Assembly (NCBI GenBank): GCA_002796835.1
Contig: LUGL01000026.1
Span: forward strand, 13,070 to 77,069
Direction of reading: 5' to 3'
Origin: Elainella saxicola E1
GTDB lineage: Bacteria; Cyanobacteriota; Cyanobacteriia; Elainellales; Elainellaceae
DNA length: 64,000 bases
Shown: positions 1-7,407 of the stretch, one piece after another
How the letters are laid out: every line of letters begins with the position of its first letter
How positions within the stretch are numbered: position 1 is the stretch's first letter
Program-made: the position numbers and the translations under genes
Notes under the pieces: model-generated
Told to the model about the DNA's origin: nothing
Seen by the model: the letters and a program-made list of their open reading frames with translations, nothing else
Databases searched by the model: none

Positions 1-104
1 AAAAATCAGCTAGCCCCTTTGATGTCTGGGTTGAATGCAAAACTAGCGTGTTTCGTTCGTTCACCCTCTTTTAATTTTTGTAGATGTAGCAACAGGAAAC
101 AGTC

Positions 105-1256
105 ATGGACGACAAACTCATGTTAATGATCCCCGGTCCCACTCCAGTACCGGAACAAGTTCTGCGAGCATTGGCTAAACACCCGATCGGCCACCGCAGC
201 GGCGATTTCTCGAAAATTATTGCCGAGGTTACAGAAGGCTTGAAATGGCTGCACCAAACCCAAAATGATGTATTGATTTTGGCAGCCAGCGGCACGGGTG
301 CGATGGAAGCAGGTATCATCAATTTCCTCAGTCCTGGTGATCGGGTGCTGGTAGGCAACAATGGTAAATTTGGCGAACGCTGGGCCAAAATCTGTGAAGT
401 CTATGGCCTGAATGTGCAGCAGATCACGGCAGAATGGGGCAAATCCCTTGATACCGAAGCCTTCCGCACCGTCCTGGAAGCCGACACCGCCAAAGAAATT
501 AAAGCCGTCATCGTTACCCACAGCGAAACCTCGACCGGCGTGCTGAATGACCTCGAAACCATCAACCGTCACGTTAAAGCCCACGGGGCGCTGATTATTG
601 TCGATGCGGTCACTAGCCTGGGTGCGACCAATGTTCCGATCGATGCTTGGGGCCTAGATGTCGTCGCTTCAGGTTCTCAGAAAGGCTTCATGTTGCCGCC
701 CGGTCTGGGCTTTGTTGCCGTTAGTCCCAAAGCCTGGGAAGCTTACGCCACTGCAAAGATGCCACGCTTCTATCTCGATTTGGGTAAATATCGCAAAGAG
801 GCTGCCAAGAACAGTCATCCGTTTACGCCGCCGGTAAACATGTACTACGCGCTGCAAGTTTCTCTGGAAATGATGAAAAAAGAAGGCTTAGAGAACATCT
901 TTGCCCGCCATCAGCGCCACATGAACGCGACCCGCGCAGCCATGAAGGCATTAAATCTGCCCTTGTTTGCTGCCGATCAGGCGGCTAGCCCTGCAATTAC
1001 GGCGATCGCTCCCGTCAACGTGGATGCCGAGCAAATTCGGGCCAGCATCAAGAAACGCTTTGACATTATCATGGCTGGTGGGCAGGACCATCTCAAAGGC
1101 AAAATCTTCCGCATTGGCCACCTGGGTTTTGTTAGCGATCGCGATATTCTCACTGCCGTTGGGGCATTAGAAGCCACCCTGCAAGAGTTGAACTACGAAG
1201 GCTCGACTGCTGGAGCAGGTGTTGCTGCGGCTGCTAAAGTTTTGCAAGGCAGCTAA
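105..1256 (+). CDS. Class V aminotransferase, alanine-glyoxylate / serine-pyruvate type
   Basis: A 383-residue, PLP-dependent fold-type I aminotransferase of the SPT/AGT family, which moves amino groups between alanine or serine and glyoxylate or pyruvate and in cyanobacteria probably serves photorespiratory glycolate metabolism. The opening PGPTPVPEQV and the early ASGTGAMEA phosphate-binding stretch are typical. The Schiff-base lysine is expected in SGSQKGFMLPPG (K193), after the cofactor aspartate in IIVDAVTS. Length matches the family. The ATG at 105 follows AGGAAA at a suitable distance. Older annotations call close homologs the small subunit of a soluble hydrogenase; I consider that name misleading. 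A terminator-like hairpin follows. Exact substrate pair is inferred from the family. Confidence 0.93.
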   Translation: MDDKLMLMIPGPTPVPEQVLRALAKHPIGHRSGDFSKIIAEVTEGLKWLHQTQNDVLILAASGTGAMEAGIINFLSPGDRVLVGNNGKFGERWAKICEVYGLNVQQITAEWGKSLDTEAFRTVLEADTAKEIKAVIVTHSETSTGVLNDLETINRHVKAHGALIIVDAVTSLGATNVPIDAWGLDVVASGSQKGFMLPPGLGFVAVSPKAWEAYATAKMPRFYLDLGKYRKEAAKNSHPFTPPVNMYYALQVSLEMMKKEGLENIFARHQRHMNATRAAMKALNLPLFAADQAASPAITAIAPVNVDAEQIRASIKKRFDIIMAGGQDHLKGKIFRIGHLGFVSDRDILTAVGALEATLQELNYEGSTAGAGVAAAAKVLQGS

Positions 1257-1286
1257 TCGCCGTTTAGGCTTCAATTCTTCAAATTC

Positions 1287-1326
1287 AGGGTGAGTGGATC
1301 AACAGATTCTTCTCACCCTATTTTTT
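1287..1326 (+). terminator. Rho-independent-type terminator after the aminotransferase gene
   Basis: The arms AGGGTGAG and CTCACCCT pair perfectly (8 bp) around a 17-nt loop. A run of six T residues follows after a single A. It lies about 30 nt past the stop codon at 1256. Confidence 0.75.
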
Positions 1327-1362
1327 GTGTTTATAGTTTTTGACCGTATCTTGATTGAGCCA

Positions 1363-1560
1363 TTAAGGCTGAGCTGTCTCTAGCCAATCAAAAATTCGAT
1401 CGAGCTGATCAAGCGTCACGAGCCCGTATTGCCACAGAATCATGGGTAAGGGACCAGGATCCTGCTCACGATAACGCAGCGCGATCGCAATCGAAGCGGA
1501 AGAAAGCGCCAATTCTTCCTGCAAGAAATGAATAAATCGAGAATAGGTTGCGGGTGTCAT
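1363..1560 (-). CDS. DUF2949-type small cyanobacterial protein
   Basis: About 65 residues if started at the ATG at 1560, reading MTPATYSRFIHFLQ. I chose this start because GGAGGGG lies about 8 nt upstream of it, whereas the longer track start (1605) and two intervening ATGs would place this Shine-Dalgarno sequence inside the coding region. The protein is mostly helical and has the LPMILWQYGLV and LDQLDRIFDWLE stretches that I associate with DUF2949, a cyanobacterial family without known function. It has no membrane segment or signal peptide. Family assignment is by memory of the pattern. Confidence 0.8.
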   Translation of the reverse strand: MTPATYSRFIHFLQEELALSSASIAIALRYREQDPGPLPMILWQYGLVTLDQLDRIFDWLETAQP

Positions 1561-2142
1561 ATTCATCCCCTCCATGTCATTGCCCCTGAGCTGTGGCTTA
1601 AGCATCTAATACCTGCTGATCAACCCGTCCTATGCGTCTTCGCTCTTGTTCGATCGGCCATAACCAGCCATGAGACTCATGCTCATGAACAGCATTCTGA
1701 TTTGTATTCCTCGGAAGCAGTGATTGATTTGCTACTTCAGAGGAGGGAAACACACCTGAATTTAAGGATCAAGGATAGATGAAAATTCAAAACGCAGATG
1801 ACATCTTTCGGAAGAAGCTGAGATGATTTAATCGCAAACTGGGAAATTACTGACTGAAACGCAGGTAAGTTTGCAACAAAGATAACATGGCTAAAAGTAA
1901 GCGGTCCCTGGTAAAAATCGGGAATATCAAGCCTACTCTAAGACATCAATTCATTGGACCCAGAGAATAAAGCACTTTACCGAATACACGGCAACAATCA
2001 TGAACTCTCAATAACTTTTGTGACTTTGAACGGATGGCATCAGGGTTTGTAACTTGAGTGTGAGTTGAACCTCCTACTCTCGTGGCAAAGTTCTTTTCAG
2101 CAACTGTGGTATCTTGACGAGAGCGATTTTACGAAGTTTCAC
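1561..2142. other. Intergenic stretch without a supported gene
   Basis: The only track ORF here (1528..1782, plus) overlaps the DUF2949 gene antisense and has no family-like features. A 27-codon ATG frame at 1887 has no clear ribosome binding site. I see no repeat or strong hairpin. Promoters for the flanking genes presumably lie here but I cannot place them. Confidence 0.5.
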
Positions 2143-2433
2143 ATGCAGGATTTAAGAGCTGAACTAGCAGAAACTCTAGATGAGGCTGAATGGGAATGGT
2201 TAATCCCCCATGCCCAGCGTGATGCAGTTGTCATTGTCGATCCGGCCCTCGATTTGTTGGATGTGGGCGTAGCGATCGCCAGTGATAACGTTTCTGCTGT
2301 GCAACGCTGGATCAGCGAACAGCAAATTTACAAACCTTCACCTGAACAGTTATCCAATTGGGGAGACGATCGCAGTCGCCGCTTTAATGCCTTAATTGTG
2401 CAGCCCTATGTTTTAGTGCAAGATATGCCCTAA
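2143..2433 (+). CDS. DUF2288-type small protein
   Basis: A 96-residue protein if started at the ATG at 2143 (MQDLRAELAETLDEAEWEWL). The track start at 2065 adds 26 residues that look like translated leader. The core has LRAELAETLDEAEWEWLIPHA followed by a VVIVDPALDLLDVGVAIA strand-rich section and a C-terminal RFNALIVQPYVLVQ. I recognise this as DUF2288, a small soluble family found in cyanobacteria and proteobacteria with no assigned function. It converges with the solute-binding protein gene downstream. Confidence 0.82.
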   Translation: MQDLRAELAETLDEAEWEWLIPHAQRDAVVIVDPALDLLDVGVAIASDNVSAVQRWISEQQIYKPSPEQLSNWGDDRSRRFNALIVQPYVLVQDMP

Positions 2434-2491
2434 TCACAGACAGAGTGAGGGCAAGATCTAGAGTGCAGAATCACAATACAAGTCACGTAGC

Positions 2492-3787
2492 CTAACGACC
2501 ATCCCATTCGGCTGCTGCATCTGCCAATGCTTGATCAACCGTCTTTTCTGCTAACATGGCCGCTTGCAGGTTGTCATAGATAATTTTTTGCAGCTCCTTC
2601 ACATCTTTAATGCTAGGCAGCAAGATCTCAGCATCCTGCATTTGTTTGGCGCTAATGGCACGGGCCTGATCGATCGCCGGAGCATCAGCAGCAATTTGGG
2701 TAAAGTAGCTGTCTTTTAAAGCAGCCACGGTGGAAGGCAACACATTAGCCGCCTTGGCGAACGCCAGCTGATTCGGATTGTTAGTGACAAATAGGGCAAA
2801 TTTGACAGCAGCATCAGGCTGATCGCTATTGCGCGGTACCACCAGATTCATGACGGCCACATTCTTTTTATTAGTCTTGCCAGAAATTTGGGGAGCAACC
2901 GCCGAAACTTGAGCGATCGCCGGAGCATTCGTGGCAATCGTATTGAGGAACTGAGGTCCAGTTGAAAGCACCGCCGTCTCGCCTGCTTGATAGAGTTCGA
3001 TCGCCCGTCGGTGTCCCTGAGTTAACACTTCTTTAGGCAGCAAATTCTGCTGATATAGACTGGTCCAATATTGAAAGGCGGCTTTCCCTTCAGGCGTATT
3101 GAAGGCGGCCTTCCCTTCTGCATCGACTAAAGTGACGCCCATTTGCACCATCGATTGCAGTAGCTCAGCCGAATCTTCTGGCACAACCGTCGTGAAAAAG
3201 GCATATTTCCCCGTTTTATCTTTCACCTGCTGCGCCACCTGGGCCAGTTCTTCATAGGTGGTTGGGGGTTTAGCGACACCTGCCTTTTGCAGCAGATCTT
3301 TGTTGTAAATCGCCACACTCGTAGATAGATACCAGGGAATGCCATAGCTCTTATTTTCTAAAGTGCTGGCTTTCCAGATGTTTGGCAAATACTCCGCTTT
3401 GACCTCGGCAGGAATACGATCGTCCAACGTCAACCAGGCATTGCGTCCAGCCAATTGAGCCGCGAAATCGGGATTGAGATTCACCACATCAGGCGCTGTC
3501 CCAGCCGACACGGATGTCAAGATTTTGCTCTGCATATCAGCCCAGGGCACATCCACCCAACGAATTTTTACCGTTGGATTCTCTTGTTCAAATTGAGCAA
3601 TTAACTGTTTGAAATAGTCAGCAAATTTGTCCTCAAGCTGCATCGTCCAAAACTCTACTTCAGCAGTTCCAGAAGCAGATTGACCCGAATTTGAAGCTGG
3701 ATTCGGGCTACAGCTGATCATCCAACTGAGCAAAAGGCCCAGAAGCGCAAAAATTCCAAACTGTTTCCATTGTTTTGCTCTGCTCAT
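2492..3787 (-). CDS. Extracellular sugar-type solute-binding lipoprotein (ABC importer, family 1)
   Basis: A 431-residue periplasmic solute-binding protein that would deliver a sugar or compatible solute to an ABC importer. The N-terminus is a lipoprotein signal: KQ/R-rich start, hydrophobic FALLGLLLSW and a lipobox ending MISC (Cys about 26). The mature protein starts with an SNSGQSASG linker, then VEFWTMQLEDKFADYFKQLI and NPTVKIRWVDVPW, the usual family 1 opening. PDVVNLNPDFAAQLA and IPWYLSTSVAIYNKDLL are typical ligand-cleft segments. No permease or ATPase gene is adjacent, so the transporter partners must be encoded elsewhere. Substrate unknown; maltose/trehalose/glucosylglycerol types are possible. 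Confidence 0.88.
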   Translation of the reverse strand: MSRAKQWKQFGIFALLGLLLSWMISCSPNPASNSGQSASGTAEVEFWTMQLEDKFADYFKQLIAQFEQENPTVKIRWVDVPWADMQSKILTSVSAGTAPDVVNLNPDFAAQLAGRNAWLTLDDRIPAEVKAEYLPNIWKASTLENKSYGIPWYLSTSVAIYNKDLLQKAGVAKPPTTYEELAQVAQQVKDKTGKYAFFTTVVPEDSAELLQSMVQMGVTLVDAEGKAAFNTPEGKAAFQYWTSLYQQNLLPKEVLTQGHRRAIELYQAGETAVLSTGPQFLNTIATNAPAIAQVSAVAPQISGKTNKKNVAVMNLVVPRNSDQPDAAVKFALFVTNNPNQLAFAKAANVLPSTVAALKDSYFTQIAADAPAIDQARAISAKQMQDAEILLPSIKDVKELQKIIYDNLQAAMLAEKTVDQALADAAAEWDGR

Positions 3788-4259
3788 AGTTGATCCAAGC
3801 GAGTAATTGACTCAAGCGGATGGTGACTCAGGATGAATAATGCGATCGCAAATCCTTGCAAACTGCCCTTCCTACTCTACAGAGAAAAAGTTGGATTTGA
3901 TCGCGCCATTTTGAGGATTTATCGCTAATATCCGTAAGTGAGTGAGCGCCTCGGTTTCATGGTCTAAAACCATACCGGTGGTTGCGCTCATCAGGGTGTT
4001 TAAAGTTTCGCAAATTTCCGTAATTTTAAGGGTCGGCGAACCCACACATCTTACTTTTGGATTTGTATGCTGGTGAAAGGAAGGTTCACTATCCAGTTTG
4101 TGGATTCAATTAACGGATTCAGCACAAATTAGCGGATCCAAATTGATGGAGATTCGCTATCCTGAGTTAGCACTAATTTAATCTGACGAAAGTTTATTAG
4201 ATTAGCACTCAGTCTCCTTGCACATTCCCGTTCCTCCCTACTTTTAATGGACAAGAACT
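3788..4259. promoter_or_regulatory. Divergent intergenic region between the solute-binding protein and pilM
   Basis: Both genes are read outward from this 472-nt stretch, so it must hold two promoters, which I cannot place exactly. Visible structure includes a hairpin at about 3952-3979 (ATGGT/ACCAT arms within CGGT...ACCGG) and a direct repeat TTAGCACT near 4168 and 4203, just upstream of the pil genes. No ORF in it is convincing. Confidence 0.45.
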
Positions 4260-5384
4260 GTGGTTAGTGGTTTCAAAAACGTATTCTCCAAAAAGACGAA
4301 GGGCATTGGCGTCGAGTTGACATCCGATCGCGTTAATGTCGCTCGTCTCAAGAAAAAGGGTCAGGGGTTTCAGTTGGTGACGTTGGCTTCAGCCGAAGTG
4401 CCGGAGGGCATCTTTCAGGAAGGGCAGATTATGGATTCGGCAGCAATGGCCGAAATTATCCAGTCTGTGCTCGCCGAAAGCAAGCTCAAGGTTAAACATG
4501 CAGCAACTGCGATTCCGAGTGGTCGAGATACCGTCACGCGCATTATTCCAGTGCCTGCTGAACTCGACGATCGGGAACTGCGAGAGATGGTGCTGAATCA
4601 AGAGGCAGGGCTTTATTTGCCCTTTCCCCGTGAAGAAGCAGATGTCGATTATCAAAAGCTGGGCTTTTTCGTCGATGAGGACGGAATTGAGAAAGTCCAG
4701 GTTTTGCTAGTTGCGACGCGCAAGGAAGTGACCGATTCCTATCTGGATACGTTTCGACAAGCTGGTCTATCCGTGGATGTCCTGGAAATCAGCAGCTTTT
4801 CGCTGATTCGCACAATCCGTCAGCAGCTCCGCCAGTTTACGCCGCAAGAGGCTGCCGCGATCGTTGATATCCAGTTTGAGAATACAGAAATTTCGATCGT
4901 CGTGGATGGTGTGCCACAGTTTTCTCGGACCGTCCCGATCGGTACCTATCAAGTTCAAACGGCCCTCAGTCGGGCAATGAATTTGCCGCCCTCCCGCAAT
5001 ACCGATCTGCTGCAGGGCATGACGATTCCGGTAATTCCCATGGATAGTATGGGAACCATGCCTACCAACCCAGCCAGAGGAGGGGTTAATCCGGGAACAG
5101 CCGCCATGTTGCGAGTACTAGGCGAATTGGCAGATGAGCTGCGGCGATCGATCGACTTCTACCACAATCAGGGTGAGAATATGGAGGTGGCGCAACTTCT
5201 GCTGGCGGGACCAGGAGGGGCAATCGGACAGCTCGATGAGTTTTTCTCTCAGCGGTTAAGTTTGCCTGCCAGTCAAGTTGATCCAATTGCAGCCATGTCA
5301 TTGGAAACAGATCAAGAGATTTCTTTAGCTCAGCGAGTCGGACTAGGGGTTGTGCTGGGATTAAGCCTACGGGAGGCATGGTGA
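4260..5384 (+). CDS. pilM: Type IV pilus inner-membrane platform protein PilM
   Basis: PilM is a cytoplasmic actin-like ATP-binding protein that binds the N-terminal tail of PilN and links the pilus motor complex to the PilN-PilO-PilQ envelope complex. The 374-residue product has the actin-like opening GIGVELTSDRVNVARL, an early LKVKHAATAIPSGRD strand/turn, AAIVDIQFENTEISIVVDG (second phosphate-binding region) and a late LLLAGPGGAIGQLDEFF adenosine-type loop. The start is a GTG at 4260. An in-frame ATG is not available nearby, and the first residues MVSGFKNVFSKK resemble other cyanobacterial PilM proteins. pilN follows after 1 nt. Confidence 0.93.
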   Translation: MVSGFKNVFSKKTKGIGVELTSDRVNVARLKKKGQGFQLVTLASAEVPEGIFQEGQIMDSAAMAEIIQSVLAESKLKVKHAATAIPSGRDTVTRIIPVPAELDDRELREMVLNQEAGLYLPFPREEADVDYQKLGFFVDEDGIEKVQVLLVATRKEVTDSYLDTFRQAGLSVDVLEISSFSLIRTIRQQLRQFTPQEAAAIVDIQFENTEISIVVDGVPQFSRTVPIGTYQVQTALSRAMNLPPSRNTDLLQGMTIPVIPMDSMGTMPTNPARGGVNPGTAAMLRVLGELADELRRSIDFYHNQGENMEVAQLLLAGPGGAIGQLDEFFSQRLSLPASQVDPIAAMSLETDQEISLAQRVGLGVVLGLSLREAW

Positions 5385-5385
5385 G

Positions 5386-6234
5386 ATGTATAGTCTAGAC
5401 ATTAATTTTCTTAGCGATCGCTCAGATCGCCCCTCAGACGTAGGTCTTGGCAGAACCAGAGGCACGGTTTCTTCTGATCCAAGGCCTTATTACATTGGTG
5501 CTGCCATTGCCATTGCTTTGCCCGCTCTCGTTGCTGGGTTTTGGTTCTATCTGCAAAGTCAAAATCGCACTTTAGAACGGCAACAAGCCGAATTAGATAG
5601 TCAATTAACGGCGTTGAAAGCGCAGCAAGGCGAGGTAAGCAGTATTAATACTCAGATTCAGACGATCGAAGCTGAGAATCAGGCATTGGCGTCTGTCTTT
5701 GATTACATTAAGCCTTGGTCAGGGATTCTCCAAGATATTCGAGCCCGCGTTCCTAACGGTGTTCAAATTGCGACGATCGAACAATTTGTGGATGAAAAGG
5801 CCGCCGCTGCCGCGCCTCCCAGTCCTAGTCCCAGTCCCAGCCCTGCCGCAGGTCAAGCTGGAGCATCCCCCTCTCCTGTGCCAGAAACTCCGATTGCGCC
5901 ACCTCCTAAAGTTGCAGTCTCAGGCGTAGCGCGGTCCTTCAACGATGTCAATGATTTTGTCCTGACTTTACAGCGATCGCCTTTCCTCAAAGGAGATGAA
6001 GTGAAGCTTGTGACCTCTAAGCTGATTGACAATCCCACTACGGTGGAATTTCCAGAAGAAGGAGGTGGCCAAGATCTCGAAGTGAAGTTACCTCAAGTGG
6101 TTGAATATCGCATTGAGGGCAGTTTAACCAATTTACCGGCTTCCGACCTTCTCCAAGATTTAGAGCGAACCCTATCTGTTGGACTCGCCTCTCGGATTCA
6201 AGCCCTTCGTGACAGAGGAGTATTGCAGAAATGA
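5386..6234 (+). CDS. pilN: Type IV pilus assembly protein PilN
   Basis: PilN is a bitopic inner-membrane protein that binds PilM through a short cytoplasmic tail and pairs with PilO in the periplasm. The 282-residue product begins MYSLDINFLSDRSDR, where the INFL-type segment is the PilM-binding motif. One membrane helix (IGAAIAIALPALVAGFWFYL) and a coiled coil (ERQQAELDSQLTALKAQQ) follow. A low-complexity Pro/Ser linker (PSPSPSPSP) separates the coiled coil from the ferredoxin-like C-terminal domain. That linker is longer than I expect for proteobacterial PilN. It starts 1 nt after pilM and its stop overlaps pilO by ATGA. Confidence 0.92.
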   Translation: MYSLDINFLSDRSDRPSDVGLGRTRGTVSSDPRPYYIGAAIAIALPALVAGFWFYLQSQNRTLERQQAELDSQLTALKAQQGEVSSINTQIQTIEAENQALASVFDYIKPWSGILQDIRARVPNGVQIATIEQFVDEKAAAAAPPSPSPSPSPAAGQAGASPSPVPETPIAPPPKVAVSGVARSFNDVNDFVLTLQRSPFLKGDEVKLVTSKLIDNPTTVEFPEEGGGQDLEVKLPQVVEYRIEGSLTNLPASDLLQDLERTLSVGLASRIQALRDRGVLQK

Positions 6235-7004
6235 CCGTTGGTGGAGATTTTATTCCAGTTGAAGGACGGGAGGATGACGCTCCCGCTTATCCCAAGCTAT
6301 TTGGCATCAGCATTACCCCCACGGTAGGCGCAATTTTATTGGTCTTGCTAGGAGCTGTTGTCGCTTGGGCACTATGGTCCCAACTGGTACAGGGGACTTT
6401 AGACACAAACAACACCTTGAAGGCTGACATTGCTGATAAGGAACAGCAGCTGCAAAATCAAGCAGATACGCAGAAGCAAATTGCAGATGCCAAAGTTAGG
6501 CTTCAGGAGGCAAAGCAGCTTCAAGCAGATGTTCAAAGTCTGTTTGCTTCTGAAGATAGCTTGAATACTTTACTGCTTGACATTAACGAGCGGGTTCAAT
6601 CCGTCAATGCTGGCATCACTGATCCAACCAAGCGGGCCCGTCTATCTCAATTTGATCTGAATGCTGAAGAATCAGGTCCAGTGAATGACAGTTCCCTGGG
6701 TGGTGAGGTGAACGGCAAGCTAGAGCGGCGGGTTTATGATGTCGAGATTAAAGGCACCTTTCCGCAAACTCAGTCGATTATTCGCAATATTGAGCGACTT
6801 CAACCCCTATTGGTCGTCAGTGACTTCAAATCGGATCTCGATCGCTCCACTCAAAAAATCTTGCTGGATGAAAAAGGGCGGTTGGCACCCGCAGGTCAGC
6901 CTGATACTCAGATTACAACCTCATTCAAGTTGGCTGCCTTAATGCCGCTTGAGCAGACTCCAGCCCCTGCTCCTACAGCCAGTCCAGCGGCCCCAACTCA
7001 ATAA
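6231..7004 (+). CDS. pilO: Type IV pilus assembly protein PilO
   Basis: PilO is the inner-membrane partner of PilN in the alignment complex that joins the pilus motor to the secretin. The 257-residue protein has a cytoplasmic N-terminus of about 30 residues, one helix (TPTVGAILLVLLGAVVAWALW), a periplasmic coiled coil (DKEQQLQNQADTQKQIADA) and a C-terminal pseudopilin-like domain with VYDVEIKGTFPQTQSIIRNIERLQPLL. It ends in a Pro/Ala-rich tail. The ATG overlaps the pilN stop as ATGA, implying translational coupling. No pilP follows, as usual in cyanobacteria. Confidence 0.92.
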   Translation: MTVGGDFIPVEGREDDAPAYPKLFGISITPTVGAILLVLLGAVVAWALWSQLVQGTLDTNNTLKADIADKEQQLQNQADTQKQIADAKVRLQEAKQLQADVQSLFASEDSLNTLLLDINERVQSVNAGITDPTKRARLSQFDLNAEESGPVNDSSLGGEVNGKLERRVYDVEIKGTFPQTQSIIRNIERLQPLLVVSDFKSDLDRSTQKILLDEKGRLAPAGQPDTQITTSFKLAALMPLEQTPAPAPTASPAAPTQ

Positions 7005-7407
7005 ATTTTGGGCTTATCACCAGCATTCGTCTGGATTGTTAGGCATTCTGGATTTTGTAGTTTGGTTGATCGATCAGGTAATGTTTCTTTTCCCTTTCGC
7101 GTAAAGGGATAGTTTCGCTTATCCCAGCATCAGGAGCAATTCAAGCTCAGCCAGCTTGAATTATCAATTCAGCTATCGAAGCAATTCAACTATTCAGGGT
7201 AATTCCACCATAGGAATTGTTAATTTTCGTTAAAAGAAGGCCATTTTTCTACGGCGGACGTAAAGTTTGAGAAAAGAGTTGCGCTAGATATAGCGAATTA
7301 ATCTAGAATTCATTTATGGAAACGCTATATATAATGCTATTCAAAACTCCAAGGATCAACTCAAGCTTGAGTCAGCCCGGTCTCGATCGATTAAGGAGGA
7401 GTGAACT
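7005..7407 (+). promoter_or_regulatory. pilO-pilQ intergenic leader with two hairpins
   Basis: This 403-nt gap breaks the pil cluster. It contains a 7-bp hairpin (TCCCTTT/AAAGGGA, 7091-7109) and a perfect 10-bp inverted repeat AATTCAAGCT/AGCTTGAATT with a 5-nt loop (7138-7162). Neither is followed by a T-run, so they are not typical intrinsic terminators. The segment ends with AAGGAGGAG before the GTG of pilQ. A separate pilQ promoter, transcript processing or protein-binding sites are all possible. Confidence 0.5.

Noticed and set aside
1528-1782. 84-codon plus-strand ORF
   Set aside because: It overlaps the DUF2949 gene on the other strand and shows no family pattern.
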